DNA of 34,955 bases from an uncultured Collinsella sp. (lineage in GTDB: Bacteria; Actinomycetota; Coriobacteriia; Coriobacteriales; Coriobacteriaceae): positions 1-34,955 of the forward strand of contig CABSMS010000009.1 of the NCBI GenBank assembly GCA_902478885.1. Reading direction: 5' to 3'. The position numbers and the translations under genes are program-made. How positions within the stretch are numbered: position 1 is the first letter of the stretch; every line of letters starts with the position of its first letter. The notes under the pieces are model-generated. The model was not told the origin of the DNA and did not search any database. It saw nothing but the letters and a program-made list of their open reading frames with translations. Shown piece by piece: positions 1-7,886 of this stretch.

Positions 1-676
1 TAAGAGACAGGGTGTAGAAGTCGCGCTTGCCGATCTTGCTGGAGTCGGCGATCAGATAGCGCGAGTCGGCCTTGCTAAAGGCGAGCTGCTGGATGCGGCC
101 CTCTTCCATGTTAGACGTAGACACGTCGCCGTCCAAAATGCCGTTTGCGCCGATAAAGGCTGCGTCGATCCCCAGTGCGCGCAAGGTGTCCTCGGCCGTG
201 GGGCCCACAAAGGCGGCAGTGCGGCGGCGGTACACGCCGCCCACCAGGCACAGTTCGCAGTCTTCGCGCGACTCGAGCAGGTTAAACACCGAAAGCGAGT
301 TGGTCACAATGCGCAGGCGACACGCCGGCAGCATCGAGGCCATCTGTTCCACCGTAGTGCCCGTACCCAAAAAGATGGTCGAGCCCTCCTCGATAAGCTC
401 CACAGCACGGCGCGCAATCTGCAGCTTTTCCTCGGCATGCTTAGTGCGCTTTTCGCTGTGCGAATACTCATGGCGCAACATAGCGTGCGGACGACTCTGC
501 GCACTACGGGCGCCGCCGTGCACGCGCTCGATCTCACCCAGGCTCGCAAGCTCCTCAAGATCGCGGCGAATCGTCATATCCGAGACACCCAGTGCATCCG
601 AGATCTCCTTGACCGAAACCGTGCCCTGCTCTTCGAGCAGCTGACGAACCTTATCCTGTCGCTCTGCTTTAATCAC
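1..676 (-). CDS. DeoR/GlpR-family transcriptional repressor (3' end outside window)
   Basis: The frame reads leftwards from a GTG at 676 and runs off the window at base 1, giving 225 codons of a protein usually about 250 long. The GTG is preceded by a GAGG Shine-Dalgarno sequence. Residues 5-57 form the DeoR winged helix, with the family signature VSDMTIRRDLEEL in the recognition helix. The rest is the DeoRC sugar-phosphate sensor domain, with a FLGTGTT phosphate-loop motif, a LVGG motif and the late DSSKIG motif. Such proteins repress sugar-catabolic genes and are released by a phosphorylated sugar. The gene diverges from galM, so control of galM and of itself is the natural inference. The effector cannot be told from sequence. 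No standard plus-strand gene fits this stretch. Confidence 0.9.
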   Translation of the reverse strand, partial: MIKAERQDKVRQLLEEQGTVSVKEISDALGVSDMTIRRDLEELASLGEIERVHGGARSAQSRPHAMLRHEYSHSEKRTKHAEEKLQIARRAVELIEEGSTIFLGTGTTVEQMASMLPACRLRIVTNSLSVFNLLESREDCELCLVGGVYRRRTAAFVGPTAEDTLRALGIDAAFIGANGILDGDVSTSNMEEGRIQQLAFSKADSRYLIADSSKIGKRDFYTLSL

Positions 677-703
677 GATGAATCCTCGCCGTTCTTTGCG
701 CGC

Positions 704-734
704 ATATCATTCAAACAGTAACGAACAAATTGTA
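704..734 (-). promoter_or_regulatory. Candidate DeoR promoter and operator
   Basis: On the minus strand a TACAAT hexamer (729-734) is a plausible -10 box for the deoR-type gene; the matching -35 is weak. Directly downstream, 711-729 carry two TGTT(C/T)-type half-sites about one helical turn apart (TGTTCGTTACTGTTTGA). Direct or inverted TGTTT/TGTTC half-sites are typical of DeoR-family operators, so this may be an autoregulatory site. A separate inverted repeat, ACCCC with GGGGT (800-819), lies on the galM side. Assignment is inference only. Confidence 0.35.
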
Positions 735-882
735 TCAGACTCGTGCGCGTCAAAAATGAACACCCGCACAGCTCCAATCATCACTTTTTTGAGAAAAATA
801 CCCCCTGCTTTAGTGGGGTGTAGTGATAATCTCGCCTGTTCGCGCTACAGTTTGTCCGAAATACCTCGATGTTAGGAACCAA

Positions 883-1935
883 ATGATCACTTCCGAGCTT
901 TTCGGCACCGCGCCGTGCGGTACCCCCGTTCATCGTTACACCCTCAACGGGCCCGAGATCTGCGTTCGCATTATGGACTATGGCGCCACCGTGCTGGGTA
1001 TCGATGTGCCCGATATTCCCGGCAACGTGCGCGATGTGGTACTGGGCTTCGATAAGCTCGAGGATTACTTTGACAACCCCGCCTGCTTTGGCGCGACCAT
1101 CGGCCCCGTGGCAAACCGCACCGCGGGCGCCACGATCACCATCGACGGCACTGACTGGCACATGCCGACCAACGAAGGCGTCAACAACCTGCACAGCGAT
1201 CTTGAGCATGGTCTGCACAAGCGCGTATGGGACGTTGAGCTCGACGAGACTCACAACGCCGTGCGCATGACCACCTCGCTTAAGGATGGCGAGCTGGGCC
1301 TGCCCGGCAACCGAACCTTTACGGCTGTGTTTACCGTTACGCGCACCGGCGTCTTCCGCATCGAGTATGGTTGCGAGAGCGACCGCGCCACCTACGTGTC
1401 CATGACCAACCACACGTACTTTAACCTTGCCGGCCATAACGCCGGCATGGACTGTGAGCACTTCTTTATCGCCAACGCTGCCCACTACTTGCCCATTAAC
1501 GAGCAGAACATCCCCACCGGCGAAATCGCTCCGGTCGAGGGAACACCGTTTGACTTTCGCGAGCTGCGCCCCGTCGCACCCGGCATGGAGGCCGACGACC
1601 CGCAGATTAAGCAGGCCCGTGGCTACGATCACTGCCTGTGCATCGATAGCTATCAGTACGGCCGCAACCTGCGTCGCGCCCTACATGTCGAGGAGATGTG
1701 GACCGGTCGTGAGCTGGACTACTACACCACCGCCCCGGGTGTGCAGCTCTACACCGGCAACTGGCTGGGCGACGAGCACGCCAAGGACGATGCCAACTAT
1801 GGCTGGGGCGCCGGCTTTGCCCTCGAGGCCGAGATGTACCCCGACACGCCGCACCAGCCGCTGTTCCCGCAGGGCATTGTTGGTCCGGGTCACCCCTACA
1901 GCAATGTGATCGAGTACCACTTTATGAGGCACTAA
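883..1935 (+). CDS. galM: Aldose 1-epimerase (mutarotase)
   Basis: This 350-residue cytoplasmic protein of the GalM family interconverts alpha and beta anomers of aldoses such as galactose. Catalytic-site sequences are visible: NNLHS with His104, TNHTYFNLAG with His177 as the likely general acid, the GYDHC motif with Asp249, and FALEAEMYPD with Glu315 as the likely base. Length matches the family. The frame is open further upstream to 823, but the ATG at 883 follows an AGGA ribosome site and starts where family alignments begin, so the upstream 20 codons are dropped. It stands alone, divergent from the DeoR-type repressor, and ends before a strong terminator. A second, more distant epimerase-fold protein is encoded at 4900-5781. 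Confidence 0.93.
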   Translation: MITSELFGTAPCGTPVHRYTLNGPEICVRIMDYGATVLGIDVPDIPGNVRDVVLGFDKLEDYFDNPACFGATIGPVANRTAGATITIDGTDWHMPTNEGVNNLHSDLEHGLHKRVWDVELDETHNAVRMTTSLKDGELGLPGNRTFTAVFTVTRTGVFRIEYGCESDRATYVSMTNHTYFNLAGHNAGMDCEHFFIANAAHYLPINEQNIPTGEIAPVEGTPFDFRELRPVAPGMEADDPQIKQARGYDHCLCIDSYQYGRNLRRALHVEEMWTGRELDYYTTAPGVQLYTGNWLGDEHAKDDANYGWGAGFALEAEMYPDTPHQPLFPQGIVGPGHPYSNVIEYHFMRH

Positions 1936-1962
1936 ACCCACAACGCGACATATCACACAGCA

Positions 1963-1996
1963 ACGCCCGCCGGCACCACCGCCGGCGGGCGTTTTT
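1963..1996 (+). terminator. Rho-independent terminator of galM
   Basis: A perfect 12-bp GC-rich stem (1963-1974 with 1981-1992) and a 6-base loop are followed by TTTTT. It lies 28 bases after the galM stop. Confidence 0.92.
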
Positions 1997-2040
1997 CATC
2001 TTTTGGGCGCATTTTCGCTGTGACTATATGAGTGGCATAT

Positions 2041-2194
2041 CAAAACTATGCCCATTTACTACGTTTAGCCCGGGATGCTCGAGCATGCACCGGTTTTTGT
2101 TACATTCGCGAGCCGTCTACCTGCAGTTTTGTTTTTCTCAAATTCGACATGCTCGGCGATAGCCGATCAAACGTAGTAAATGGGCATAGTTTTG
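2041..2194. repeat. Palindromic intergenic element with 26-bp perfect terminal inverted repeats
   Basis: Bases 2041-2066 and 2169-2194 are exact reverse complements (26 of 26). The 102-bp interior has no credible gene and carries a smaller palindrome, ATGCTCGAGCAT (2076-2087 region), with a related GAGCATG motif near the right arm. The whole unit can fold into one long hairpin. It sits in the convergent space between galM and the orphan PTS IIB gene. It resembles a MITE or REP-type element; no flanking target duplication is obvious. Confidence 0.8.
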
Positions 2195-2227
2195 GCGGAC
2201 AGCGCCACACAGATCCCCTACGAAGGC

Positions 2228-2262
2228 AAAATGATCCGTTTTCCTCCGTCCCCAAGGGATCA
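2228..2262 (-). terminator. Possible weak terminator of the orphan IIB gene
   Basis: TGATCC (2232-2237) pairs with GGATCA (2257-2262), overlapping the stop codon, and a TTTT run follows on the minus strand (2228-2231). The stem is only 6 bp with a long loop, so this is tentative. Confidence 0.35.
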
Positions 2263-2742
2263 GTTGAACAGATTGCCGATGGGATCGGGGGCGGAACTGG
2301 GGAGATGGCGGATTTCTAGCTCTATACCGAGCTTTTGCAACTCTTTGAAGGCGGCGATGTCTGTATCGCCTACGGCAACGGCAGGCGTTGCAGAGCGCTT
2401 GCCCTCCCCCGCCCGCATATGGCCGATACTAATCTTGGTTATTGGCACACCACCCTTAACCAGCGCGAGCGCATCGGAGGATGAGGCCACCATGATCAGA
2501 ATCAATTGGCGAGGCGTTGCGGTATGAATGATGTCGATGGCCTTTTGTACCGAGAAAAACCGCGTCCAAACGCCTTCTGGCGCCGCCACCCTCATGGGTG
2601 CCCATTGGCGCGAATCTGCCGCGATCTCATCGTTGACGATTAGGACAAGGTTGGAACCCAGGGCTTCGTTCCACAGCTCAACGTCTTGTCCGTAAATGAA
2701 ACGGTCGTCGATACGTGTGAGAAGGATCTTGGGTTGAGCCAT
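2260..2742 (-). CDS. Orphan PTS sorbose/mannose-family IIB-like protein lacking the active-site histidine
   Basis: The 160-residue product aligns without gaps to the complete IIB protein encoded at 12048-12530, with roughly 54 percent identity by eye. In active IIB proteins of this family the phosphate is carried by the His in the motif RIDxRLxHGQV. Here residues 10-19 read RIDDRFIYGQ, so position 17 is Tyr instead of His. The remaining fold is well kept (LVKGGVPI, EGKR, AAFKELQ, ELEIR) and the frame is intact, which argues against simple decay. The start at 2742 matches the paralogue; the frame is open nine codons further upstream. There are no IIA, IIC or IID genes beside it. It may have a regulatory or decoy role, or be a recent loss-of-function copy. 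Confidence 0.88.
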   Translation of the reverse strand: MAQPKILLTRIDDRFIYGQDVELWNEALGSNLVLIVNDEIAADSRQWAPMRVAAPEGVWTRFFSVQKAIDIIHTATPRQLILIMVASSSDALALVKGGVPITKISIGHMRAGEGKRSATPAVAVGDTDIAAFKELQKLGIELEIRHLPSSAPDPIGNLFN

Positions 2743-2881
2743 GGCTGCCCCATTCCGTTTGAGACCCATACGAGCGGGACGTCGACCACCAACTCAACAG
2801 CTGGTCAAGCGCCAGATGGACGCCGCAGACATCACGCCTCTAATATTAGTGCATTTAAAGTGAGAAAAGCCGTCAGAACAC

Positions 2882-2910
2882 TTGCGCGGATTTGCGATGT
2901 CCCGTATCAT
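2882..2910 (+). promoter_or_regulatory. Promoter of tRNA-Thr
   Basis: TTGCGC (2882-2887), a 17-base spacer and TATCAT (2905-2910) form a reasonable sigma-70-type promoter. Transcription would begin about 33 bases before the mature tRNA. Confidence 0.6.
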
Positions 2911-2949
2911 AGACAGCCGTTGACGCCTCAGTTGCGCCATCACATGGCC

Positions 2950-3025
2950 GCCAGCGTAGCTCAGTTGGTAGAGCACCGCTCTCGTAAAGCGGGGGTCACC
3001 GGTTCGAGCCCGGTCGCTGGCTCCA
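2950..3025 (+). tRNA. tRNA-Thr (anticodon CGU)
   Basis: The 76-base sequence folds as a full cloverleaf: acceptor stem GCCAGCG with CGCTGGC, D-arm with AGCTCAGTTGGTAGAGC, and a T-arm with GGTTCGAGCCC. The anticodon loop CTCGTAA sits between CCGCT and AGCGG and gives anticodon CGT, which reads ACG threonine codons. CCA is encoded at 3023-3025. It is flanked by its own promoter and terminator. Confidence 0.95.
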
Positions 3026-3036
3026 TTGCACAAGAT

Positions 3037-3060
3037 AGCCGCCTTCGGGCGGCTTTTTTG
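3037..3060 (+). terminator. Terminator of tRNA-Thr
   Basis: AGCCGCC (3037-3043), loop TTCG and GGCGGCT (3048-3054) are followed by a run of T. The stem lies 11 bases after the tRNA. The next 170 bases up to 3233 hold no supported gene. Confidence 0.92.
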
Positions 3061-3233
3061 TTGCCGATTTCGGGCGCGCATCCGCCAATCCAAGCACAAC
3101 GCCGCCGGAAACTCCCCTACTCAACAAAAGCCCCGCCAACCGCAATCCCCAAAGGAACCGCGATCAGCGGGGCCCAAGCGAGCTCCCCCAAGGGATAACG
3201 CTCGCAACACGAACAGCTCAGCCGAGCAGCGCG

Positions 3234-3707
3234 CTACTCCTCCCAGTAAGCATCTGCAAGCAGCTTAAAGCAAATCTTCTTGACCGGCTGCGCGCCATCG
3301 CCCGGGAACTCGAGCGTGGGCATGTGAGGCTCGCCGGCAACAAACAGCGCAAACTTGTCGTCAGCAAGATCGCCGGCGATCGAGGCGTCGGAATCGACCA
3401 GATCGTAGTCGTCCTTCTCGTCGAACTCCTGGACCAGCGTCAGGCTGCCCGTGGCAACCTTAAAGGCCTCGCGACCCTCGACGTCGATCTGCAGGTCGTG
3501 ATAGCGCTGATGCGTCTCATAGTGAGCCTCGGCTTCGGGACGCGTCGTGGGAGCCATGACGTTCGCAAAGACCTTGTCGCCCAGAATCGGATGGCTGCCG
3601 ACCTCGAGCTCCGCCGGGTCGTTCTCCTCGAGCCAGTCGATCAACACGTCGAGGCTCTTGAGCATTCCGCGGTACTCCTCGATATCGCCCAATGCACCGT
3701 AAATCAT
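3234..3707 (-). CDS. YhcH/YjgK/YiaL (TabA)-family protein
   Basis: This 157-residue protein belongs to the small cupin-fold family known as YhcH in sialic acid clusters and TabA in Escherichia coli. The metal-site region is clear at about residues 83-100, with H-Y-E-T-H-Q and HDLQIDVEG giving the usual His/Gln/Glu set. A second patch near the end (FALFVAGEPHMP) fits the family. Members are thought to act on sugar anomers or sugar derivatives, but the reaction is not settled. The ATG at 3707 has a GAGGGG ribosome site. It is downstream of the tagatose-6-phosphate kinase and of a nagA relic on the same strand, which supports a role in amino-sugar use. Confidence 0.85.
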   Translation of the reverse strand: MIYGALGDIEEYRGMLKSLDVLIDWLEENDPAELEVGSHPILGDKVFANVMAPTTRPEAEAHYETHQRYHDLQIDVEGREAFKVATGSLTLVQEFDEKDDYDLVDSDASIAGDLADDKFALFVAGEPHMPTLEFPGDGAQPVKKICFKLLADAYWEE

Positions 3708-3739
3708 CTAAATCCCCTCTCGGATCGTTTCTTTGGCGG

Positions 3740-3871
3740 CTACTCGGCAAACGCATTACCGACGCTGTTGCCACCCACATGCGTCTCGACCAGGGTAAGG
3801 TCGGGATTGAACACGACAGTGTCGGCGTCGCGCCCCGGCATAATGCTACTGCACTTGTCGTCGACATGAGC
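3740..3871 (-). pseudogene. nagA: Relic of a second N-acetylhexosamine-6-phosphate deacetylase (C-terminal 43 codons)
   Basis: Read on the minus strand, these 44 codons (with stop) encode a segment that matches the final 43 residues of the intact nagA product encoded at 6600-7769 at 33 of 43 positions. Shared stretches include SIMPGRDAD, LTLVET and SVGNAF. Similarity ends abruptly at 3871, and no start codon, ribosome site or catalytic domain precedes it. The fragment lies between the kinase gene and yhcH. It is best read as what remains of a former second nagA gene whose 5' part was deleted. Confidence 0.85.
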
Positions 3872-3904
3872 TAGCAACCGATGCCGGGGCCGCAGCACAA
3901 GCTC

Positions 3905-4840
3905 CTACAGCTCGGTCACGACAACGCCGTTGTAAACCTCGTCCCAACGATCCATAACCAAGTGGCCAGTCATGGGATCCATGGCATTGAGCTTGCCGCA
4001 GGTGTTGGCGGTACGCAGCACCGTCTCGTCGTCTGCGCCAGCAGCGATGGCATGTGCGAAGCCTGCGATAGTGGAGTCACCAGAGCCCGTGGCGTTAACG
4101 GCAGGGATATCGGGCGTCTTTGCGCGGAACGCACGGCCATTGTGGAAGCCAACTGAGCCGGCAGCGCCCATGGATACGACGACCCAGGGGATATCGGAGA
4201 AGCGGGCGTCAGAGGCGAGCGCGGAACGGAGCTCGTCCACATCGTCGGTGGTAAAGCTCGTGCCCAGAAGGCCGTTAATTTCGGTCAGGTTAGGCTTAAC
4301 CAGCTCAGGCTTGACCTCGGACTTGAGCGCACCCTCAAGCGAGGCACCCGAGGTATCGAGCAGCACCTTGGCGCCGGCGTTCTCGGCAATGCCCGTGATC
4401 TTGGCATAGTAGTCCGCCTCGACGCCGCGGGGCAGCGAACCCGAGATGGTAACGACATCGGCCTTGCTCGCAAGCTCGGCGAACTTGGCGGTAAAGGCAT
4501 CGAGCTCCTCGGGGGCAATCGTCGGGCCGCTCTCGAGCAGCTCGGTCTGGTTGCCGGCATGAAGGATATTGAGGCAGATGCGGGTCTCGCCCTTGATGGG
4601 CACAAAATCATTCTTAATGCCGTTGGCATCCATGAGCTCGGCCATATAGGCGCCCATATGACCACCAAGCAGGCCGGTTGCCACGACATCGTCGCCCAGC
4701 TGGCCCAGGACGCGGGCCACGTTGAGGCCCTTACCGCCGGCGGTCTTTTCGGGCGTCACGCGGTTGACGTCGTCGATAATGAGCTCATCGAGCTGATAGC
4801 GCGTATCGACGGACGGGTTCATCGTAACGGTGAGGATCAT
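3905..4840 (-). CDS. lacC: Tagatose-6-phosphate kinase / 1-phosphofructokinase-type PfkB kinase
   Basis: This 311-residue ribokinase-fold enzyme carries the first PfkB signature at residues 35-40 (GGKGLN) and the second at 251-255 (TGSGD), with Asp255 the predicted catalytic base. The N-terminal MILTVTMNPSVD is typical of the FruK/LacC branch, which phosphorylates C1 of ketohexose phosphates or C6-phosphorylated tagatose. The ATG at 4840 has an AAGGAG ribosome site; 13 further upstream codons are open but unlikely. Given agaS and nagA nearby, conversion of tagatose-6-phosphate to tagatose-1,6-bisphosphate is the best guess. Fructose-1-phosphate kinase activity is the main alternative. It follows the LacX-type gene by 59 bases on the same strand, as in lac/gat clusters. 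Confidence 0.85.
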   Translation of the reverse strand: MILTVTMNPSVDTRYQLDELIIDDVNRVTPEKTAGGKGLNVARVLGQLGDDVVATGLLGGHMGAYMAELMDANGIKNDFVPIKGETRICLNILHAGNQTELLESGPTIAPEELDAFTAKFAELASKADVVTISGSLPRGVEADYYAKITGIAENAGAKVLLDTSGASLEGALKSEVKPELVKPNLTEINGLLGTSFTTDDVDELRSALASDARFSDIPWVVVSMGAAGSVGFHNGRAFRAKTPDIPAVNATGSGDSTIAGFAHAIAAGADDETVLRTANTCGKLNAMDPMTGHLVMDRWDEVYNGVVVTEL

Positions 4841-4899
4841 TTCTAGCTCCTTATCTCGCAGGCTCCTTATGCCTTGCAAAACGAATTGGCTACATGCGA

Positions 4900-5781
4900 C
4901 TACAGAATCTCGATTGTGAACGAGCGCACGATGGTTTCTTTGGGCTTGGCGATAAGGCAGCCGCGCTTGTGCTCAAGCACGTCATCCTCATCGGAACAGG
5001 TCGAGAGGCCGCCCCAGGGTTCAACTGCCACAAAATCACCCTCGGGCTTGCTCCACACAATGAGGTACGGGAAGCCCTCAAAGCTCAGGCGAACGCCCTT
5101 GTCCTCGCCCTTTTTGGAAAGCGTGACCTGACGGCTCTCGAGCACGTCAAAGATGGTCTCCGCAAAATCGAAGAGCTCATGCGACAAAGGCAGCGTCTTT
5201 CCCACCATGGGGTTCTTTGAGCGCCTGTCCACATCAATCAATCCGGTCGAGGGAACGGCGGTGCAGAGCTCCGCAGCCTCGTCTTTCTCAAAACGCAACT
5301 CGTAGTCCGTATAGGACTCACCCTCGTCGAGCGGACACCTAAAGCCGGGGTGTCCACCGATAAAGAAAGGCATGTCCTCGGTGCCCTCGTTGGTAACCTC
5401 ATAGGAGACGCGCACGGCGGCGTCCTCGAGCGTATAGCGGGCGACAAGCTTAAACGGGTACGGATAATCGCTCAGCAGCGCGGCGTTATCCTCGGATGCC
5501 AGGCACATAGCCAGCTCGTTTGCGCTTTGGCTCAGCAGATTCCACTCCTGTTTGCGCGCAAACCCGTGGCGAGCGAGCTTTACATGATGCCCGGCAAACG
5601 TCATGGCGCTGTTGTCGCGCAAGCCTCCGCAAATCGGGAAGCAAATTGGTGCCTGGCCGGACCACACTGCGGGATCACCCTGCCACAAATACTCGCGACC
5701 GTCGGCCTCAATCGAGGTAAACGAGCCGCCGGCCGTAGACACCTTAATAGAAATCGAATCGTTGGAGAGAGCGTATTCCAT
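4900..5781 (-). CDS. Aldose 1-epimerase-family protein, LacX type
   Basis: The 293-residue product has the galactose mutarotase-like beta-sandwich fold and resembles LacX proteins found in tagatose pathway operons. Visible family features are an early GREYLWQGDPAVW segment, CFPICGGL, the IGGHPGFRCPL motif in the middle and FVAVEPWGGLST near the end. LacX is presumed to be a sugar or sugar-phosphate mutarotase, but its substrate is unproven. The ATG at 5781 follows AAAGGA. It heads a short minus-strand unit with the LacC-type kinase and yhcH, and diverges from the flavodoxin gene. Confidence 0.85.
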   Translation of the reverse strand: MEYALSNDSISIKVSTAGGSFTSIEADGREYLWQGDPAVWSGQAPICFPICGGLRDNSAMTFAGHHVKLARHGFARKQEWNLLSQSANELAMCLASEDNAALLSDYPYPFKLVARYTLEDAAVRVSYEVTNEGTEDMPFFIGGHPGFRCPLDEGESYTDYELRFEKDEAAELCTAVPSTGLIDVDRRSKNPMVGKTLPLSHELFDFAETIFDVLESRQVTLSKKGEDKGVRLSFEGFPYLIVWSKPEGDFVAVEPWGGLSTCSDEDDVLEHKRGCLIAKPKETIVRSFTIEIL

Positions 5782-5939
5782 TGCCCATCCTTTCGAACAA
5801 CTGCTTTTTTTGCTCGCAAGAACCCGTCTCGGCCCTGACCAAAGGACAAACCCGCACGTTCATCGATACGTCCGGTATCCCAGCCATGCAACGGGGTACC
5901 ATACAGACATTGATGCAATTACAGCTGAAAGGCCTTCTT

Positions 5940-6524
5940 ATGCGAACCATCATCCTCTACGCCTCGCGCCATCACGGCAATACGAAAAAGCTCGTGGACG
6001 CCATCGTCGAGGCACACCCCGAGATCGATACCCTCGATGTGAAGTCACTCGGTAAAAACGAGTATCCCAACCTGCACGAATATCATCTGATCGGTGTCGC
6101 CACGGGCATCTATTACTCCGAGATCGACAAGGACATGGCACGCGTGCTCACTAACGTGCTGCAGCCGCAGGACAAGGTGTTTGGCCTTATGACCTACGGT
6201 GGCAAAAACAAGTGGTACGGCAAGGATATCGATGGCATCTGCCGCATGAAGCAGGCTATCTTTATGGGCGTCTACGGCTGCCCCGGCTTTGATACGTGGG
6301 GGCCGTTCAAACTCGCCGGTGGTGTCCAAAAGGGACACCCGACTGCTGAGGAAATTAAGGGCGCCATCGACTTCTTCGACAAGATCGAAGACGAGTATGG
6401 CGACATCATCGTCGAAGAGTATGCCAAACGCGAGAAGCGTCTGGCATACGAAAAAGAGCATCCTGCGGGAGGTCTTGTGGCCGGCGTCAAGCGCACGGCA
6501 AAGAAGATTGCCAACAAGCTGTAA
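5940..6524 (+). CDS. Flavodoxin-family protein
   Basis: This 194-residue protein begins with the flavodoxin pattern IILYASRHHGNTKK, where the loop after the first strand would bind FMN phosphate. The segments GVATGIYY and GLMTYGGK fit the later flavin-contact loops. The last 40 residues are lysine-rich and extend past the core fold. It probably carries electrons in the cytoplasm or acts as a flavodoxin-type reductase; no partner gene is adjacent. The ATG at 5940 has a GAAAGG ribosome site, and the upstream in-frame extension to 5781 overlaps the divergent LacX start, so it is not used. Confidence 0.85.
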   Translation: MRTIILYASRHHGNTKKLVDAIVEAHPEIDTLDVKSLGKNEYPNLHEYHLIGVATGIYYSEIDKDMARVLTNVLQPQDKVFGLMTYGGKNKWYGKDIDGICRMKQAIFMGVYGCPGFDTWGPFKLAGGVQKGHPTAEEIKGAIDFFDKIEDEYGDIIVEEYAKREKRLAYEKEHPAGGLVAGVKRTAKKIANKL

Positions 6525-6555
6525 CTGTGAAGGTGCTTTTGAGCGTTTAACCCAT

Positions 6556-6594
6556 ACGGCGGGTCCGAGCAGATTCGGGCCCGCCGTCTTTTTC
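6556..6594 (+). terminator. Terminator of the flavodoxin gene
   Basis: ACGGCGGG (6556-6563) pairs with CCCGCCGT (6580-6587), an inner CCGA/TCGG pair tightens the stem, and CTTTTTC follows. It lies in the short convergent gap before nagA. Confidence 0.9.
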
Positions 6595-6599
6595 TATCG

Positions 6600-7769
6600 T
6601 TACTCGGTAAAGGCGTTGCCGACGCTCTGGCCGCCAACATACGTCTCGACGAGGGTGAGCTCATGGTCGAACACGACAAAGTCGGCGTCGCGACCCGGCA
6701 TGATGCTGCCGCACTTATCCTCGATGTGCGCGGAGCGTGCCGGCACCTCGGTTGCCATGCGAATGGCGATATCGGCGCTGGCGATGCCCCAGTCGACGAT
6801 GTTCTTGACGCCCTGGGCAAGCGTGAGCACCGAGCCGGCAATGCTCTTGCCGTCAGCGAGCCAGCACAGGTTGTCCTTCATGATGACGTCCATGCCACCA
6901 CTGGTGTAGCTGCCCTCGGGCATGCCGCCGCAACCCAGGCAGTCAGTGATGAGCACCGTATGCTGCCAGCCCTTGGCCTGCAGCAGCGCCTTGATGGCGG
7001 CAGGGTTTACGTGCTTGCCGTCACAGATGATCTCGGCGTAGGTCTCGGGCGTGGACATGGCAGCACCCACGACACCGGGCTCACGGTGATGCAGACCGCG
7101 CTGGCCGTTATAGGTATGCGTAAAGCAGCTGGCACCTGCGTTGATGGCGGCGATGCACTCATCGTAAGTGGCGTCGGAGTGACCGATGCTAGTCACCACA
7201 CCCTTGGCGTTCAGAGCGGCCGCATAAGCAGCGGCACCGTCGCGCTCGGCCGCCATGGCACTCTTAACGATGCGACCACCCGCAGCCTCCTGCCACTGAT
7301 CGAAGACCTCCTCGGAGGGATCGATAAGGTAAGCGGGGTTCTGCGCGCCCACGTGCTTCATGGTAAAGAAGGGGCCCTCCAGGTAGATGCCCTGAATGCG
7401 AGCACCGCAGAAATCGGGGCCGCGGCCCTCGTCCGCCTGAGCGATGGCAGCGCAGGCGTCCTTGATCTGCTCGACACCATCGGTGAACGTCGTGGGCAGC
7501 CAGCTGGTGGTACCGCGACGGGCAAGCTCGGTCGAGCTGATATCGATGCCCTCAGAATCGTTATCGGTAGTTGAGTGGTTGTAGAAGCCATGGATGTGAG
7601 TATCGACCATACCCGGTGCGATCCACGATCCCGTGTAGTCCTTAATCTCGCAAGAGGGCTCGTCGGCCTGCCAGGCGCCAAAGACGCCATCCTCGACCAT
7701 AAGGTAGCCGCCCAGTTGCGGACCTGCCGGCAAGAAGAACTTGTCAGCCTTAATTGCGTACGTGCTCAT
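6600..7769 (-). CDS. nagA: N-acetylglucosamine-/N-acetylgalactosamine-6-phosphate deacetylase
   Basis: This 389-residue amidohydrolase removes the acetyl group from N-acetylhexosamine-6-phosphate. Metal and catalytic residues can be seen: His58 and His60 in DTHIHGF, Glu131 in YLEGPF, His197 in IGHSD, His218 in FTHTYN and the catalytic Asp276 in LITDC. The ATG at 7769 lies 5 bases from AAGGAG and is preferred over an in-frame GTG at 7775. With agaS next to it and an amino-sugar PTS further up, GalNAc-6-phosphate (AgaA role) is as likely as GlcNAc-6-phosphate. A terminator separates it from agaS, and a TATAAG box (7809-7814) preceded by GGG may be its own promoter. A truncated relative of this gene lies at 3740-3871. 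Confidence 0.93.
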   Translation of the reverse strand: MSTYAIKADKFFLPAGPQLGGYLMVEDGVFGAWQADEPSCEIKDYTGSWIAPGMVDTHIHGFYNHSTTDNDSEGIDISSTELARRGTTSWLPTTFTDGVEQIKDACAAIAQADEGRGPDFCGARIQGIYLEGPFFTMKHVGAQNPAYLIDPSEEVFDQWQEAAGGRIVKSAMAAERDGAAAYAAALNAKGVVTSIGHSDATYDECIAAINAGASCFTHTYNGQRGLHHREPGVVGAAMSTPETYAEIICDGKHVNPAAIKALLQAKGWQHTVLITDCLGCGGMPEGSYTSGGMDVIMKDNLCWLADGKSIAGSVLTLAQGVKNIVDWGIASADIAIRMATEVPARSAHIEDKCGSIMPGRDADFVVFDHELTLVETYVGGQSVGNAFTE

Positions 7770-7825
7770 ATGCACTCCTTGCTTCTAAAGCAGTTGACGG
7801 TGGTGATGCTTATACCCAGCTCACG

Positions 7826-7868
7826 TAAAACAAAAAGCGCCCGCCCGCCGTTATGAGCGGACGGGCGC
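7826..7868 (-). terminator. Terminator of agaS
   Basis: On the minus strand GCGCCCGTCCGC (7857-7868) pairs with the complement at 7837-7848, followed by TTTTTGTTTT. It lies just after the agaS stop at 7887. Confidence 0.88.
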
Positions 7869-7886
7869 CCTTACAGGGGGACGCGA

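Noticed and set aside
3132..3236. Minus-strand stretch that would encode a hydrophobic end (PLGELAWAPLIAVPLGIAVGG) after the yhcH stop
   Set aside because: It looks like the tail of a lost membrane protein, but it is under 35 codons, has no start or ribosome site and no identifiable parent.
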